Assembly (NCBI GenBank): GCA_021555105.2 | Contig: CP134604.1 | Span: 3,448,501 to 3,512,500 of the forward strand | From: Thalassospiraceae bacterium LMO-JJ14 | Lineage (GTDB): Bacteria > Pseudomonadota > Alphaproteobacteria > Rhodospirillales > Casp-alpha2 | DNA: 64,000 bases | Direction: 5' to 3' | In this document: positions 9,030 through 17,287 of the stretch, one piece after another | Layout of the letters: the number at the start of each line of letters is the position of its first letter | How positions within the stretch are numbered: the stretch's first letter is position 1 | Notes under the pieces: model-generated | What the model saw: the letters and a program-made list of their open reading frames with translations, nothing else | Database searches by the model: none | What the model was told of the DNA's origin: nothing | Program-made: the position numbers and the translations under genes

Positions 9030-9989
9030 ATGTCAGACCCGACGCCCGCCACGCCAGACGCCGGGAACACGGCCAGCAATGAAGAAAAGAAGGCGGCTGA
9101 GAATCTGCGCGGGATACTCTGGATGCTCGGTTCGACGCTCTGTCTGGCCTCGATGCACACCACGATCAGTTATGTCTCCGACACCGTGCACCCGTTCGTG
9201 GTGGTGTTCTGCCGGCTTCTGTTCGCACTGATCGTCGTCATTCCGTTTTTCGTCAAACAGGGGACCGCGCCACTCAAGACCGGCCGGCTCGGCTTTCTGA
9301 TCCTGCGCGGCGTCCTGAATTTCTGCGCCATGCTGGCATTTTTCACCGCGCTCAGCCTGTCGCCGATCGCAGATGTCACGGCGCTGTCGTTCACGGCGCC
9401 TATTTTCGCCACCCTGCTTGCCGTGGTCCTCCTCAAGGAACGGCTCGGCTGGCGGCGCATCGCGGCCATCGTCGCCGGATTCGTCGGCACCATGATCGTG
9501 CTCAGGCCGGGATTCGAGGAAATCGGCACCGGCAATGTCCTGGTCCTGATCGCCACCATATTCTGGGGTGCGTGCGTGATCATCATCAAAAGCCTGAGCA
9601 AAACCGAATCCTCGGTCACCATCACCACCTATATGTCGCTGGTCATGGCGCCGCTGGCGCTGGTCCCGGCGCTGTTCGTGTGGTCATGGCCGAGCACCAC
9701 CGATCTCGCCTTGCTTGTTCTGCTCGGTCTGTTCGGCGGCTGCGGCCAGTTGATGGTCTCGCAGGCGCTCAAGCACGCCGAGACCCATGTCGTCATGCCG
9801 TTCGATTTCGTGCGTCTGGTCTGGGTTTCGATCAGCGGCTACATCCTGTTCGGGGAAATCGCCGATATCTATGTCTGGAGCGGCGGCGTGCTGATCTTTG
9901 CATCGACCGCCTACATCACCATCCGCGAGCACCAGAAACGCCAGCGCATCAGCGCTGCGGTCTCGGCCAGTGACGAGGTTATCCGCTAG
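9030..9989 (+). CDS. DMT-superfamily (EamA) exporter
   Basis: 319 residues. After a hydrophilic N-terminus of about 30 residues come ten hydrophobic segments arranged as two EamA repeats. Family hallmarks are the first repeat end PIFATLLAVVLLKERLGWRRIAAI, then VGTMIVLRPG, and GYILFGEIADIYVWSGGVLI in the second. Such proteins export metabolites such as amino acids or purines; the substrate cannot be told. Its stop codon lies inside a 19-bp inverted repeat shared with the convergent amidoligase gene. Confidence 0.9.
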   Translation: MSDPTPATPDAGNTASNEEKKAAENLRGILWMLGSTLCLASMHTTISYVSDTVHPFVVVFCRLLFALIVVIPFFVKQGTAPLKTGRLGFLILRGVLNFCAMLAFFTALSLSPIADVTALSFTAPIFATLLAVVLLKERLGWRRIAAIVAGFVGTMIVLRPGFEEIGTGNVLVLIATIFWGACVIIIKSLSKTESSVTITTYMSLVMAPLALVPALFVWSWPSTTDLALLVLLGLFGGCGQLMVSQALKHAETHVVMPFDFVRLVWVSISGYILFGEIADIYVWSGGVLIFASTAYITIREHQKRQRISAAVSASDEVIR

Positions 9990-10043
9990 AGCGTGATGAA
10001 GTCAGTCGGTCAGAATGGTTCAACCTGACTTCATCACGCTCTA
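9987..10043. repeat. Perfect 19-bp inverted repeat between convergent genes
   Basis: Arms 9987-10005 and 10025-10043 are exact reverse complements (core AGAGCGTGATGAAGTCAG) with a 19-base spacer. The left arm contains the DMT stop codon and the right arm contains the amidoligase stop codon. There is no T-tract on either side, so it is not a standard intrinsic terminator. It may be a REP-like element recruited as a bidirectional 3' end. Confidence 0.85.
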
Positions 10044-10993
10044 AGCTCGTCCAGCCATGCACGGGTTCTGAGCGCAAGGCGTTCGAGAAAATCGTCCGGG
10101 TTACGGCTGAGGAACGTTTCCGCCAGATTTTTGCGGCGCTCGCCGTCGGCCGCCAACCGCTCGACGATCACCCAGCGGTTCCATTCGACAACGGCGCCCC
10201 AGCCGGGATCGGTGAAGTTGGTATTCGGCAGGCGGTAGTGATAGGTCGGACGGGCCTTGATCAGCGGATCGTCCAGCCGGGCGCGGACCCGGTCCTCGTC
10301 GAGATGCGCGAACAGCGGCAGCATGTCGAGTTCGCGGTTGCGGGTCGGATTGCCGCTCAGATAGTCATCGATCAGCGCGGCGATATCCGGTGCATAGTCC
10401 GGATCGAGAATCTTACGCGCATAGGCCAGCGGGAACGGATCGACATAAGGCAGCAGCCGGCGCATCGGATCGACGTCGATGCGTCTTCGCAGCAACGGCG
10501 ACATCAGCACATACGCCTGCAGGGTGGCGAGAATATCGCCGGCGTCGAGCGACGCCACTTCCGGGTTGAGTTGCAGCCCGAAGGCATAACTGATGCCGTC
10601 CTGCGTGCCCTCGGCCCCGGCCTTGCGGAGTGCATCGATCAGCCGGTCGAAATCGTCCAGCGATTGCAGCGGCGCCGGCGGACCGACGATCTCCGTCGGC
10701 ACGAAACCGCTCGACAGATCCCCCGCCAGTTTACGGGCCTTGCGTTCGATTTCGTCGTCTTCCGACTTGGGGTGCACAAGCTGCGCATCCAGTTCGATCC
10801 CGAAGTCGCCGATCCCGGTCCCGCGGACAGCGCGGACATGCGCACTGGGCGCGCCGATCTCGCCACCGAAAATTGCACGGACCAGTCCGGCCGCCTGGTC
10901 GAGGTCGATGCCGCCGAATTCGATCTCGACGCCGATGCGGCGCGGTTCGCCTTCGGCGTTGGTGGTTTTCGGTGGTTCGCGCCGTTCCGTCAT
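10034..10993 (-). CDS. Amidoligase-family enzyme (COOH-NH2 ligase fold)
   Basis: 319 residues from ATG 10993 (MTERREPP); the frame is open further 5' but that part overlaps the divergent gene. RRIGVEIEFGGIDL near residue 20, then DFGIELDAQLV and the later SYAFGLQLNPEV are the glutamate-rich ATP/metal sites of the amidoligase family (glutamine-synthetase/GCS-like fold, PF12224), enzymes that join a carboxyl to an amine. Members usually sit beside a glutamine amidotransferase. Here the only close neighbour is a divergent PLP enzyme, 63 bases away. Substrate unknown. Family call good, role open. Confidence 0.8.
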   Translation of the reverse strand: MTERREPPKTTNAEGEPRRIGVEIEFGGIDLDQAAGLVRAIFGGEIGAPSAHVRAVRGTGIGDFGIELDAQLVHPKSEDDEIERKARKLAGDLSSGFVPTEIVGPPAPLQSLDDFDRLIDALRKAGAEGTQDGISYAFGLQLNPEVASLDAGDILATLQAYVLMSPLLRRRIDVDPMRRLLPYVDPFPLAYARKILDPDYAPDIAALIDDYLSGNPTRNRELDMLPLFAHLDEDRVRARLDDPLIKARPTYHYRLPNTNFTDPGWGAVVEWNRWVIVERLAADGERRKNLAETFLSRNPDDFLERLALRTRAWLDELRA

Positions 10994-11056
10994 GGCCCGA
11001 CTATACAGGGACAGGCACGGACTCGACAGCCCCCCCGAACCTGCATAACGTGACGC

Positions 11057-12217
11057 ATGGACACAGCATCCCCGCCTCTCGGCAGCCAACGCCACCTGTT
11101 CGACATCGAAGATGGCGTCGTGTTTCTCAATGCCGCGTCGAAATCGGCATTGCTGAAAGCCTCGCTCGAGGCCGGACGCATCGGAGTCGGCGCCAAGGGC
11201 CGGCCATGGGCCATCGACGAGCCGGCCCGTTATGTTCAGGCCGACGATATTCGCGAACGCTTCGCCAGCCTGATCGGCGCCACGGGCGACGACATCGCCA
11301 TTCATCCCGCCGCCAGTTACGGCATTACCACGGCGGCGAAGAACCTGAAACCCCGGGCCGGGTCGCGGATTCTGGTGATCGAGGGACAGTTTCCCTCAAA
11401 CGTCTATGCCTGGCAGCGTCTGGCCGCGGCCTCGGGCGCCGACCTCGTGACGGTGCCCTGGCCAGAAGACGGCGACTGGACAGCCGCCGTGCTCGCTCAG
11501 ATAGACACCGACGTTGCCATCGCCGCGCTGCCGCCATGTCACTGGACCGACGGGTCGCTGCTCGATCTTTCGCGGATCGGCCCGGCGCTGAAGGATGCCG
11601 GTGCGGTGTTCGTCGTCGATGCCACGCAGTGGGTCGGCGCATTGCCGATCGATGTCAACGAAATCCATGCCGACTATCTGGTGTGTGCCGCCTACAAATG
11701 GCTGCTCGGTCCTTATGGCCTGTCGTTCATGTACGCCGCCCCCAAACACCAGGACGGCCTGCCGCTCGAAGATCACCTGTTCAACCACGGCGGTGTCGAC
11801 AGCATCACCGGCGGGCTCGGTTATCCGCAAGGTTTCACCAAGGGGGCGCGGCGCTACGATGCCGGCGAATACCTGAGCCTGATCACCCTGCCGATGATAC
11901 AGGTCGCCCTGAAACAGCTTCAGGACTGGCGGCCGGAACGGATTTCCGCCGCGCTGGCGCCGCTCACGGCACGCATCGCCGAGGGCGCGGCTTCGCTGGG
12001 GCTGCGCATCGCACCGGCCGAATTCCGCACGCCGCATATTCTCGGGCTGCGCCTGGACGGCGGTTTTCCGGCCGATATTCTGGCCCGCCTTGAAGCCGAA
12101 AAGGTTTACGTCAGTTCCCGTGGCGGCGCGATCCGGGTCAGTCCGCACCTGTGCAACGACTTGGCCGACGCGGATGCTTTCGTGGCGCGAATCGGTAAGG
12201 TGCTGCACAACACCTAG
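11057..12217 (+). CDS. PLP-dependent class V aminotransferase / cysteine-desulfurase-like enzyme
   Basis: 386 residues. The class V fold is indicated by GVVFLNAASKSAL at the N-terminus, HPAASYGITTAAKNL, the PLP-ring Asp in VFVVDATQWVGALPIDV, and the Schiff-base lysine Lys214 in CAAYKWLLGPYG. The sequence is closest in style to the isopenicillin-N-epimerase/selenocysteine-lyase-like subgroup; there is no Cys-containing catalytic loop that would mark a true desulfurase. Reaction unknown. It is transcribed away from the amidoligase gene with a shared 63-base promoter region, which hints at a joint pathway. Confidence 0.85.
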   Translation: MDTASPPLGSQRHLFDIEDGVVFLNAASKSALLKASLEAGRIGVGAKGRPWAIDEPARYVQADDIRERFASLIGATGDDIAIHPAASYGITTAAKNLKPRAGSRILVIEGQFPSNVYAWQRLAAASGADLVTVPWPEDGDWTAAVLAQIDTDVAIAALPPCHWTDGSLLDLSRIGPALKDAGAVFVVDATQWVGALPIDVNEIHADYLVCAAYKWLLGPYGLSFMYAAPKHQDGLPLEDHLFNHGGVDSITGGLGYPQGFTKGARRYDAGEYLSLITLPMIQVALKQLQDWRPERISAALAPLTARIAEGAASLGLRIAPAEFRTPHILGLRLDGGFPADILARLEAEKVYVSSRGGAIRVSPHLCNDLADADAFVARIGKVLHNT

Positions 12218-12365
12218 ATCGGCCGCCCTTTACGCTTATTTAACCCTGTTTTCTAATTCCACATACTTCGAATGGCCATTTTTATTAGTTTTATCAATAT
12301 GTTAAATGATCGAGAATTATTCTCATAATGTGATATGGCGCACAGCCAAACGACCGGGGAAATAC

Positions 12366-12515
12366 TATAAATGGTGTCATCAAGGTTCGGGATGGCATAT
12401 ATCCCCGGGACCACGAACAGGCAAACCGCCGGCGACGGCGGGGCGCAAAGCCACCGGCCTCAAAAACAAAAAGAAATGAGGCAGCGGAGCTACCGAAGGG
12501 AAAGGGAATTTGAAA
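12366..12515 (+). promoter_or_regulatory. Cyclic-di-GMP-I (GEMM) riboswitch and 5' leader
   Basis: The core at about 12411-12500 matches the GEMM-I consensus: GGCAAACC, a P2 hairpin (12426-12431 with 12436-12441) capped by the GNRA tetraloop GCGA (12432-12435), the conserved GGCGCAAAGCCACCGG (12442-12457), a P3 stem (12457-12462 with 12477-12482), and the conserved 3' element GCTACCG (12489-12495). A TATAAA box at 12366-12371 could serve as -10. The aptamer ends next to a purine-rich Shine-Dalgarno (AAGGGAAAGGG, 12496-12506) and no terminator is seen in the leader. This favours control of translation of the following gene. The core assignment is strong; expression platform and on/off sense are inferred. 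Confidence 0.9.
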
Positions 12516-12971
12516 ATGTGGATATCCGACATCATCTCATCGAAGCGCTGGTTCATCATAAGCCTTCTCATCACGCTCATGATCCCGGGCGCGGTCCTGG
12601 CGACACTCAGCTTTTATGCCGAGGACATGACGCAGGAAGAAGCGCTGGAGGTCGCCGCCGTCGCGGTCAAGAATTACATCGACGAGAACCCGCCCCGTCA
12701 GGGCTGGCAGGCGACCAACATCTACATCAACGAGGACATGAACCTGATGGTCGACGTTCATGTGCCCCGGTTCGATCATGCCGAAGTCATCCGCACCCGA
12801 TCGGAGCGGATTCGCTATTCGTACCTGAAACTGGCCTGTCCGCCGGCAGACGCCTGGGTTTATGAATGGCTGCACGGCCGTGACCGCATCTGGATCAACC
12901 TGCACCACCACGGCAAGTCCCTGATGCAGGCCCCGTGCCCGAGCAACAACAAGAACAGCTTCTTTTCCTGA
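12516..12971 (+). CDS. Membrane-anchored or exported protein of unknown function, riboswitch-controlled
   Basis: 151 residues from ATG 12516. An in-frame TTG at 12510 is too close to the Shine-Dalgarno. Residues about 11-31 (RWFIISLLITLMIPGAVLA) form a membrane anchor or signal peptide, leaving a soluble domain of about 120 residues outside the cytoplasm. That domain holds two cysteines that could form a disulfide (LKLACPPADAW and MQAPCPSNN), and a Trp/His-rich stretch, YEWLHGRDRIWINLHHHGKS. I do not recognise the family. It is a single gene behind a c-di-GMP riboswitch and closed by a strong terminator, so a role in surface behaviour (adhesion, motility, biofilm) is inferred. Confidence 0.8.
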   Translation: MWISDIISSKRWFIISLLITLMIPGAVLATLSFYAEDMTQEEALEVAAVAVKNYIDENPPRQGWQATNIYINEDMNLMVDVHVPRFDHAEVIRTRSERIRYSYLKLACPPADAWVYEWLHGRDRIWINLHHHGKSLMQAPCPSNNKNSFFS

Positions 12972-12998
12972 CCGCCTGTCAAAAGAGGCCCGAGACTG

Positions 12999-13032
12999 AA
13001 AAGGTCCGCTGAACCGTAGCGGGCCTTTTTCG
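12999..13032 (+). terminator. Intrinsic terminator of the riboswitch-controlled gene
   Basis: An 11-bp stem with one G-U pair (13000-13010 with 13018-13028), a 7-base loop, and a T-run from 13026. It lies 28 bases after the stop at 12971. Confidence 0.88.
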
Positions 13033-13100
13033 TGCGCGTCCGGCATTGCCTAAGGACCGGGAGACGGGCTTATATGTCGACCTGACAGAAAGGACGGCAC

Positions 13101-14126
13101 ATGCGCGCAATGGTATTCAAGACCCCGGACGGCCCCGATGCCCTGACGGCGATCGACAAACCGATGCCCGAGCCCGGCCCCGGCGAGGTACTGGTCAGGA
13201 TCGGCGCGGCGTCGATCAATTACCGTGATCTGCTGATCGCCAAGGGCGGCTACCGCTCGCGCCAGAAACAGGCCGATCTGGTGCCGCTGTCGGACGGCGC
13301 CGGCACGGTCGAAGCCGTCGGCGCGGGCGTGCATGAATTCAAACCAGGCGACCGTGTCACAGCTTGCTTTTTCCTCGACTGGCCGACCGGCACCGCAACC
13401 GAACACGCCATGGAAAGCGACAGCGGCCGTGCTGTCGACGGCATGCTGCAGGAATACCGGGTGATCCCGGTTTCCGGTCTGGTGCACACGCCCGCCCACC
13501 TGAGCGACGCCGAAGCGGCAAGCCTGACCTGCGCCGGGTTGACGGCATGGTCGGCCATCGTGCGGCTGGGCCGGGCCGAGCCGGGCGACGCCATCCTGAC
13601 ACAGGGTACCGGCGGGGTGTCGCTGTTCGCGCTGCAATTTGCCAAAATGAACGGTTGCCGGGTGTGCGTCACCTCGTCATCGGACGCCAAGCTGGAACGC
13701 GCCCGGACCCTCGGCGCCGATCACGGCATCAATTACGCCACGACCCCCGAATGGGGGCCCGCGGGCAAGGAATGGGCCGGCGGTGACGGCGTCGACAACG
13801 TGATCGAACTGGGCGGCACCCAGACCATGAAACAATCGCTGATCGCCGTCCGTCCGGGCGGCACGTTGAGCCTGATCGGGGTGCTTTCCGGCGCCACCAC
13901 GGGCAATGTCCTGCTGCCGTTCATCGTCAGCCGCGATGTGCGCCTGCAGGGCGTCACCGTCGGCCCCAGGGACGCCATGCAGCAAATGTGCAAGGCGATC
14001 GAGGCGGACGGCATGAAACCGGTCATCGACAAGGTTTTCGCCTTCGAAGATGCCGCCGAAGCTTACCGCTACCTGCAATCGGGCGCGCATTTCGGCAAGG
14101 TCTGCATTTCCGTTTCGCAAAGCTGA
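13101..14126 (+). CDS. NAD(P)-dependent alcohol dehydrogenase / quinone-oxidoreductase-like (MDR family)
   Basis: 341 residues. It has the GroES-like N-terminal domain (PGPGEVLVRIGAASINYRDLLIAKG), PLSDGAGTVEAVGAGV, and the Rossmann domain (GDAILTQGTGGVSLFALQFAK, then GADHGINYATTPEW). The structural-zinc cysteine cluster of classical ADHs is absent and the position after NYRD is LLIAKGGY, not a zinc-ligand Cys. It therefore belongs to the zinc-free quinone-oxidoreductase/enoyl-reductase branch. Reduces enones, quinones or aldehydes; substrate unknown. It runs directly into the DMT gene, whose GTG start is 6 bases after this stop. Confidence 0.88.
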   Translation: MRAMVFKTPDGPDALTAIDKPMPEPGPGEVLVRIGAASINYRDLLIAKGGYRSRQKQADLVPLSDGAGTVEAVGAGVHEFKPGDRVTACFFLDWPTGTATEHAMESDSGRAVDGMLQEYRVIPVSGLVHTPAHLSDAEAASLTCAGLTAWSAIVRLGRAEPGDAILTQGTGGVSLFALQFAKMNGCRVCVTSSSDAKLERARTLGADHGINYATTPEWGPAGKEWAGGDGVDNVIELGGTQTMKQSLIAVRPGGTLSLIGVLSGATTGNVLLPFIVSRDVRLQGVTVGPRDAMQQMCKAIEADGMKPVIDKVFAFEDAAEAYRYLQSGAHFGKVCISVSQS

Positions 14127-14131
14127 GCCGC

Positions 14132-15040
14132 GTGGACGCACCGGCCCCCTTCGTCCAGCGCCAGTTACGCGGCGCGCTTTTCATGCTGGCCGCCGCGGCG
14201 CTGCTCGCGGCCACGTCGATGCTGGCGAAATTGCTCGGCAACGACCTGTACGGTCCCGCCCTGCATCCGCTGCAGGTGTCTGCCGGGCGTTTCGCGTTCG
14301 CCTTCGCGGCGTTGCTGATCGTCGCGCCGTTCATGAAATTGCGTCTCGACAGGACAACGCCGTATCGCTGGCATTTCCTGCGCTCGACCCTGGGCTGGCT
14401 CGGCGTCAGCTGCACCTTTGCCGCGGCGGCGCGGATGCCCCTCGCGGAAGCCACCGCGATCAGCTTTCTGAGTCCGATCTGCACGATGATCTTCGCGATC
14501 CCGTTTCTCGGCGAGAAGGTCGGGCCGGTGCGCTGGTCGGCGGCCGCCATCTCGATGCTCGGCGCGCTGATCCTGATCCGCCCCGGCACCGATGCCTTTC
14601 AGGTCATCGCCCTGGTGGCGCTGGCGTCGGCGGTGCTGCTCGGCCTCGAGATGGTGGTGATCAAGCGCCTTTCGGGCGCAGAACCGGCGATCCGTATCCT
14701 GTTCATCAACAATGCCTTCGGGGCCACCATATCGATCACGGCGGCAACCTTCGTCTGGGTCCCGCCGAGCCCCGATCAATGGCTTTTGCTGATCGCGCTC
14801 GGCCTGATCATGGTGAGCGCGCAATCGTGTTTCATTCAGGCCATGAAATCGGCGGACGCCAGCTTCGCCGTGCCGTTTTTCTATATGACACTGGTTTTCG
14901 CCGCAGCTTACGATTTCGGCCTTTTCGGCGTGATCCCGGAAATGCTGAGCTGGATCGGTGCCGCCGTGATCATCGCCGGTGCATTGTTCCTGGCTTATCG
15001 GGAACGCCAGCTCGCCATGCGCCGGAATGTTTGCGGCTAA
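14132..15040 (+). CDS. DMT-superfamily (EamA) exporter
   Basis: 302 residues from GTG 14132, the first start after the upstream stop; the longer open frame lies inside the dehydrogenase gene. Ten hydrophobic segments form two EamA repeats (AEATAISFLSPICTMIFAIPFLGEKVG in the first, FAVPFFYMTLVFAAAYDFGLFG in the second). Tight coupling to the dehydrogenase suggests co-transcription. It is convergent with, and overlaps by 4 bases, the sensor kinase on the other strand. Substrate unknown. This is one of three DMT exporters in the window. Confidence 0.88.
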   Translation: MDAPAPFVQRQLRGALFMLAAAALLAATSMLAKLLGNDLYGPALHPLQVSAGRFAFAFAALLIVAPFMKLRLDRTTPYRWHFLRSTLGWLGVSCTFAAAARMPLAEATAISFLSPICTMIFAIPFLGEKVGPVRWSAAAISMLGALILIRPGTDAFQVIALVALASAVLLGLEMVVIKRLSGAEPAIRILFINNAFGATISITAATFVWVPPSPDQWLLLIALGLIMVSAQSCFIQAMKSADASFAVPFFYMTLVFAAAYDFGLFGVIPEMLSWIGAAVIIAGALFLAYRERQLAMRRNVCG

Positions 15041-16416
15041 CGCCCGTTGGGCTTCGGAAAATCGATGCGGACGGTCAAGCCGGGGGCATTGTCGCCCAGG
15101 CTCAGCGTCGCCTGATGCAGCTTTGCGACGGCGGCGACCAGCGACAGGCCGAGACCACTGCCCGGTGTCGAGCGACTGCCTTCCAGCCGCACGAAGCGGT
15201 CCAGCACGCGGTCGTGTTCGGCAGGCGGAATGCCGGGGCCGCTGTCGCTGACGGAAACGAACGGCTGGTCGCCTTCAACCCCCGCCTCGATACAAACCCT
15301 GCCGCCCTTCGGTGTGTACTTGAGGGCATTGTCGAGCAGATTGACGACCGCCTGCGAGATCAGGTTCGGGTTGCCCCGCACGCCAAGCCCGTCGGCGATA
15401 TGCGCTTCCAATATCAGGTCGGCTTCTTCCGCCGCCGGTTCGTACAGTTCCACCACATCGCCGAGCCGTGTCGTGAGGTCGACCCATTCCAGCTTCGAGC
15501 GGTCGAGACCGGATTCCGCCTCGCCGATCAGCAATAACGCGTTGAAGGTTTTCAGAAGCTCGTCGGTTTCCGCCATGGTTTCGCTCAACGCATCGCGGTA
15601 GACCTGATTGTCCTGATCCGACATCAATGTCACTTCAAGGCGCGTCCGCAACCGGTTCAGCGGCGAACGCAGGTCGTGTGCAATGTTGTCGGTGACCTGG
15701 CGGAGGCCGGTCATCAGCGCCTCGATGCGATCCAGCATGTCGTTCAGATTGCGCGCCAGACGGTCCAGTTCGTCGTCGGTACCGCTCAGCGGCACGCGTC
15801 TGGACATATCGCCGTCCATGATCTCGCCGGCCGTCTTGTTGACGCTGTCGACACGGCTCAGCCAATGCCGGGCCATCAGAAGCCCGCCGCCCAGACCGAG
15901 CACCAGCGCCAGCGCACCGATCCAGATCATCGAATGGCGCATGCGCTGTTCGAGCCGCACCTGGTCCTGCACGTCATAGCCGACCAGCAGGTGAAATCCG
16001 CCCGGCAGCACCAGATGACGCGCATGCGCGCGGTGCTCGACGACGGCGCTGCCGATCGGGCGCTGATAATCGAAATCCAGCCATTCGCCGGGTTGCGTAT
16101 TGGCCGGCCAGGAATTCAGGTTGCCGGCGATCGGGCGCCGGTTCGGATCGGTCAGCAAATACAGACTGAGCCGCTGCCCCTGGGAGCGTTCCTGAATGAC
16201 CTCGGTCAGTCCGAACAGCCCGGCCTGGCGGTAATGCTCGGCAAGGCCGGTGATTTCGGCCTCGATGGTTTCCTCGGTCTGCTCGGCGACGAATACCGCC
16301 GTGTTCCAGTACAGAAACGCGAACAGCATGGTCACGGAAACGATGGAAAGGACCGCATAACCGAGCGCCATGCGAAACCATGACGTGCGGATCAGGCGCG
16401 CGTTAATCAGGCGCAT
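15037..16416 (-). CDS. EnvZ/PhoQ-type sensor histidine kinase with HAMP domain
   Basis: 459 residues from ATG 16416, which overlaps the end of the response-regulator gene by 14 bases. Membrane segments at about 16-38 and 163-183 bracket a periplasmic domain of about 120 residues. Then come a HAMP linker (about 180-235), HisKA with His247 (DNIAHDLRSPLNRLR), and a HATPase with N box NLLDNALKY at 359, G1 DSGPGIP and G2 SGLGLSL. All catalytic residues are present. With the regulator it forms a complete OmpR-type two-component system; the stimulus is unknown. Confidence 0.92.
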   Translation of the reverse strand: MRLINARLIRTSWFRMALGYAVLSIVSVTMLFAFLYWNTAVFVAEQTEETIEAEITGLAEHYRQAGLFGLTEVIQERSQGQRLSLYLLTDPNRRPIAGNLNSWPANTQPGEWLDFDYQRPIGSAVVEHRAHARHLVLPGGFHLLVGYDVQDQVRLEQRMRHSMIWIGALALVLGLGGGLLMARHWLSRVDSVNKTAGEIMDGDMSRRVPLSGTDDELDRLARNLNDMLDRIEALMTGLRQVTDNIAHDLRSPLNRLRTRLEVTLMSDQDNQVYRDALSETMAETDELLKTFNALLLIGEAESGLDRSKLEWVDLTTRLGDVVELYEPAAEEADLILEAHIADGLGVRGNPNLISQAVVNLLDNALKYTPKGGRVCIEAGVEGDQPFVSVSDSGPGIPPAEHDRVLDRFVRLEGSRSTPGSGLGLSLVAAVAKLHQATLSLGDNAPGLTVRIDFPKPNGR

Positions 16417-17077
16417 GCAACCTGTATCCGGCGCCGCGCACCGTTTCCAGCAGGGGCTGGTCGAATCCCTTGTCGATCTTGCCGCGCAGGCGGCTGATAT
16501 GCACATCGATGACGTTGGTCTGCGGATCGAAATGATAATCCCAGACGTTTTCCAGAAGCATCGAGCGGGTCACCACACGCCCGGCGTTCCTGAGCAGGTA
16601 TTCGAGCAGTTTGAATTCCCGGGGCTGCAGATCGATCTTCGTGTCTGCACGCACCACTTCGCGGGCAATCAGATCCATTTCCAGATCGCCGCACACCAGT
16701 TTGGTCTGCGTTTCGGGCGCCCCCTTGCGCCGGCCCAGTGCTTCGACACGGGCCAGCAGTTCCGCCATGGCGAACGGTTTGACCAGATAATCGTCACCGC
16801 CCGCGCGCAGACCGGCAACCCGGTCATCGACCTTGCCGAGCGCGCTGAGAAACAGCACAGGCGTCGCAACACCCTGGGCACGGAGCTGTTCGACCATCTG
16901 GATGCCGTCGAGTTTCGGCATCATGCGATCGACGATCATCACCTCGTGCGCCTCGTTTGCGATCGCCAGCGCATCCTCGCCATTGCCGGCGACGTCGACC
17001 ACGTGGCCCGCCTCGCCCAGCGCCTTGGCGATAAACGTTGCCGCATCCTTATCGTCTTCGACTACCAGTATCCGCAT
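16403..17077 (-). CDS. OmpR/PhoB-family response regulator
   Basis: 224 residues from ATG 17077 (MRILVVEDDKDA), preceded by AGGAA at good spacing; an upstream in-frame ATG would add nine charged residues. The receiver domain has acidic pocket EDD, phospho-acceptor Asp50 (MIVDRMMPKLDG) and switch lysine in YLVKPFA. The C-terminal winged helix (about 130-222) ends with VWDYHFDPQTNVIDVHISRLRGKID and VRGAGYRL, typical of DNA-binding OmpR members. It is first in the operon with the sensor kinase and lies 211 bases downstream of degP on the same strand, separated by a terminator. Confidence 0.95.
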   Translation of the reverse strand: MRILVVEDDKDAATFIAKALGEAGHVVDVAGNGEDALAIANEAHEVMIVDRMMPKLDGIQMVEQLRAQGVATPVLFLSALGKVDDRVAGLRAGGDDYLVKPFAMAELLARVEALGRRKGAPETQTKLVCGDLEMDLIAREVVRADTKIDLQPREFKLLEYLLRNAGRVVTRSMLLENVWDYHFDPQTNVIDVHISRLRGKIDKGFDQPLLETVRGAGYRLHAPD

Positions 17078-17164
17078 CGAATTTTCCTGTTCTTCCTTAA
17101 ACATTTAGGCCGATTGACGCCGCAGCGCCAAGCTTGAAAGCAAAATAATGGCCCCGGGCACGAT

Positions 17165-17213
17165 AAAAAAAGAGATGAGCGGCGCCGGCAAACCTGACCG
17201 GACGCCGCCCATC
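17165..17213 (-). terminator. Intrinsic terminator after degP
   Basis: On the minus strand a long GC-rich stem with mismatches (17213-17198 with 17188-17174) is followed by TCTTTTTTTAT. A second hairpin without T-run (17234-17246 with 17256-17268) lies between it and the degP stop, so the 3' end is doubly structured. Confidence 0.85.
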
Positions 17214-17287
17214 TTCGGGGGAGGAGAAACTACGGGGCCGACTGAACGGGGGGAATTCAGCCGGCCCCCAGGGGAGAGGCCGCCTCT

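Noticed and set aside
10630-12093. A 487-codon arginine-rich frame on the plus strand
   Set aside because: Overlaps both the amidoligase and PLP enzyme genes in other frames; composition is that of a shadow frame.
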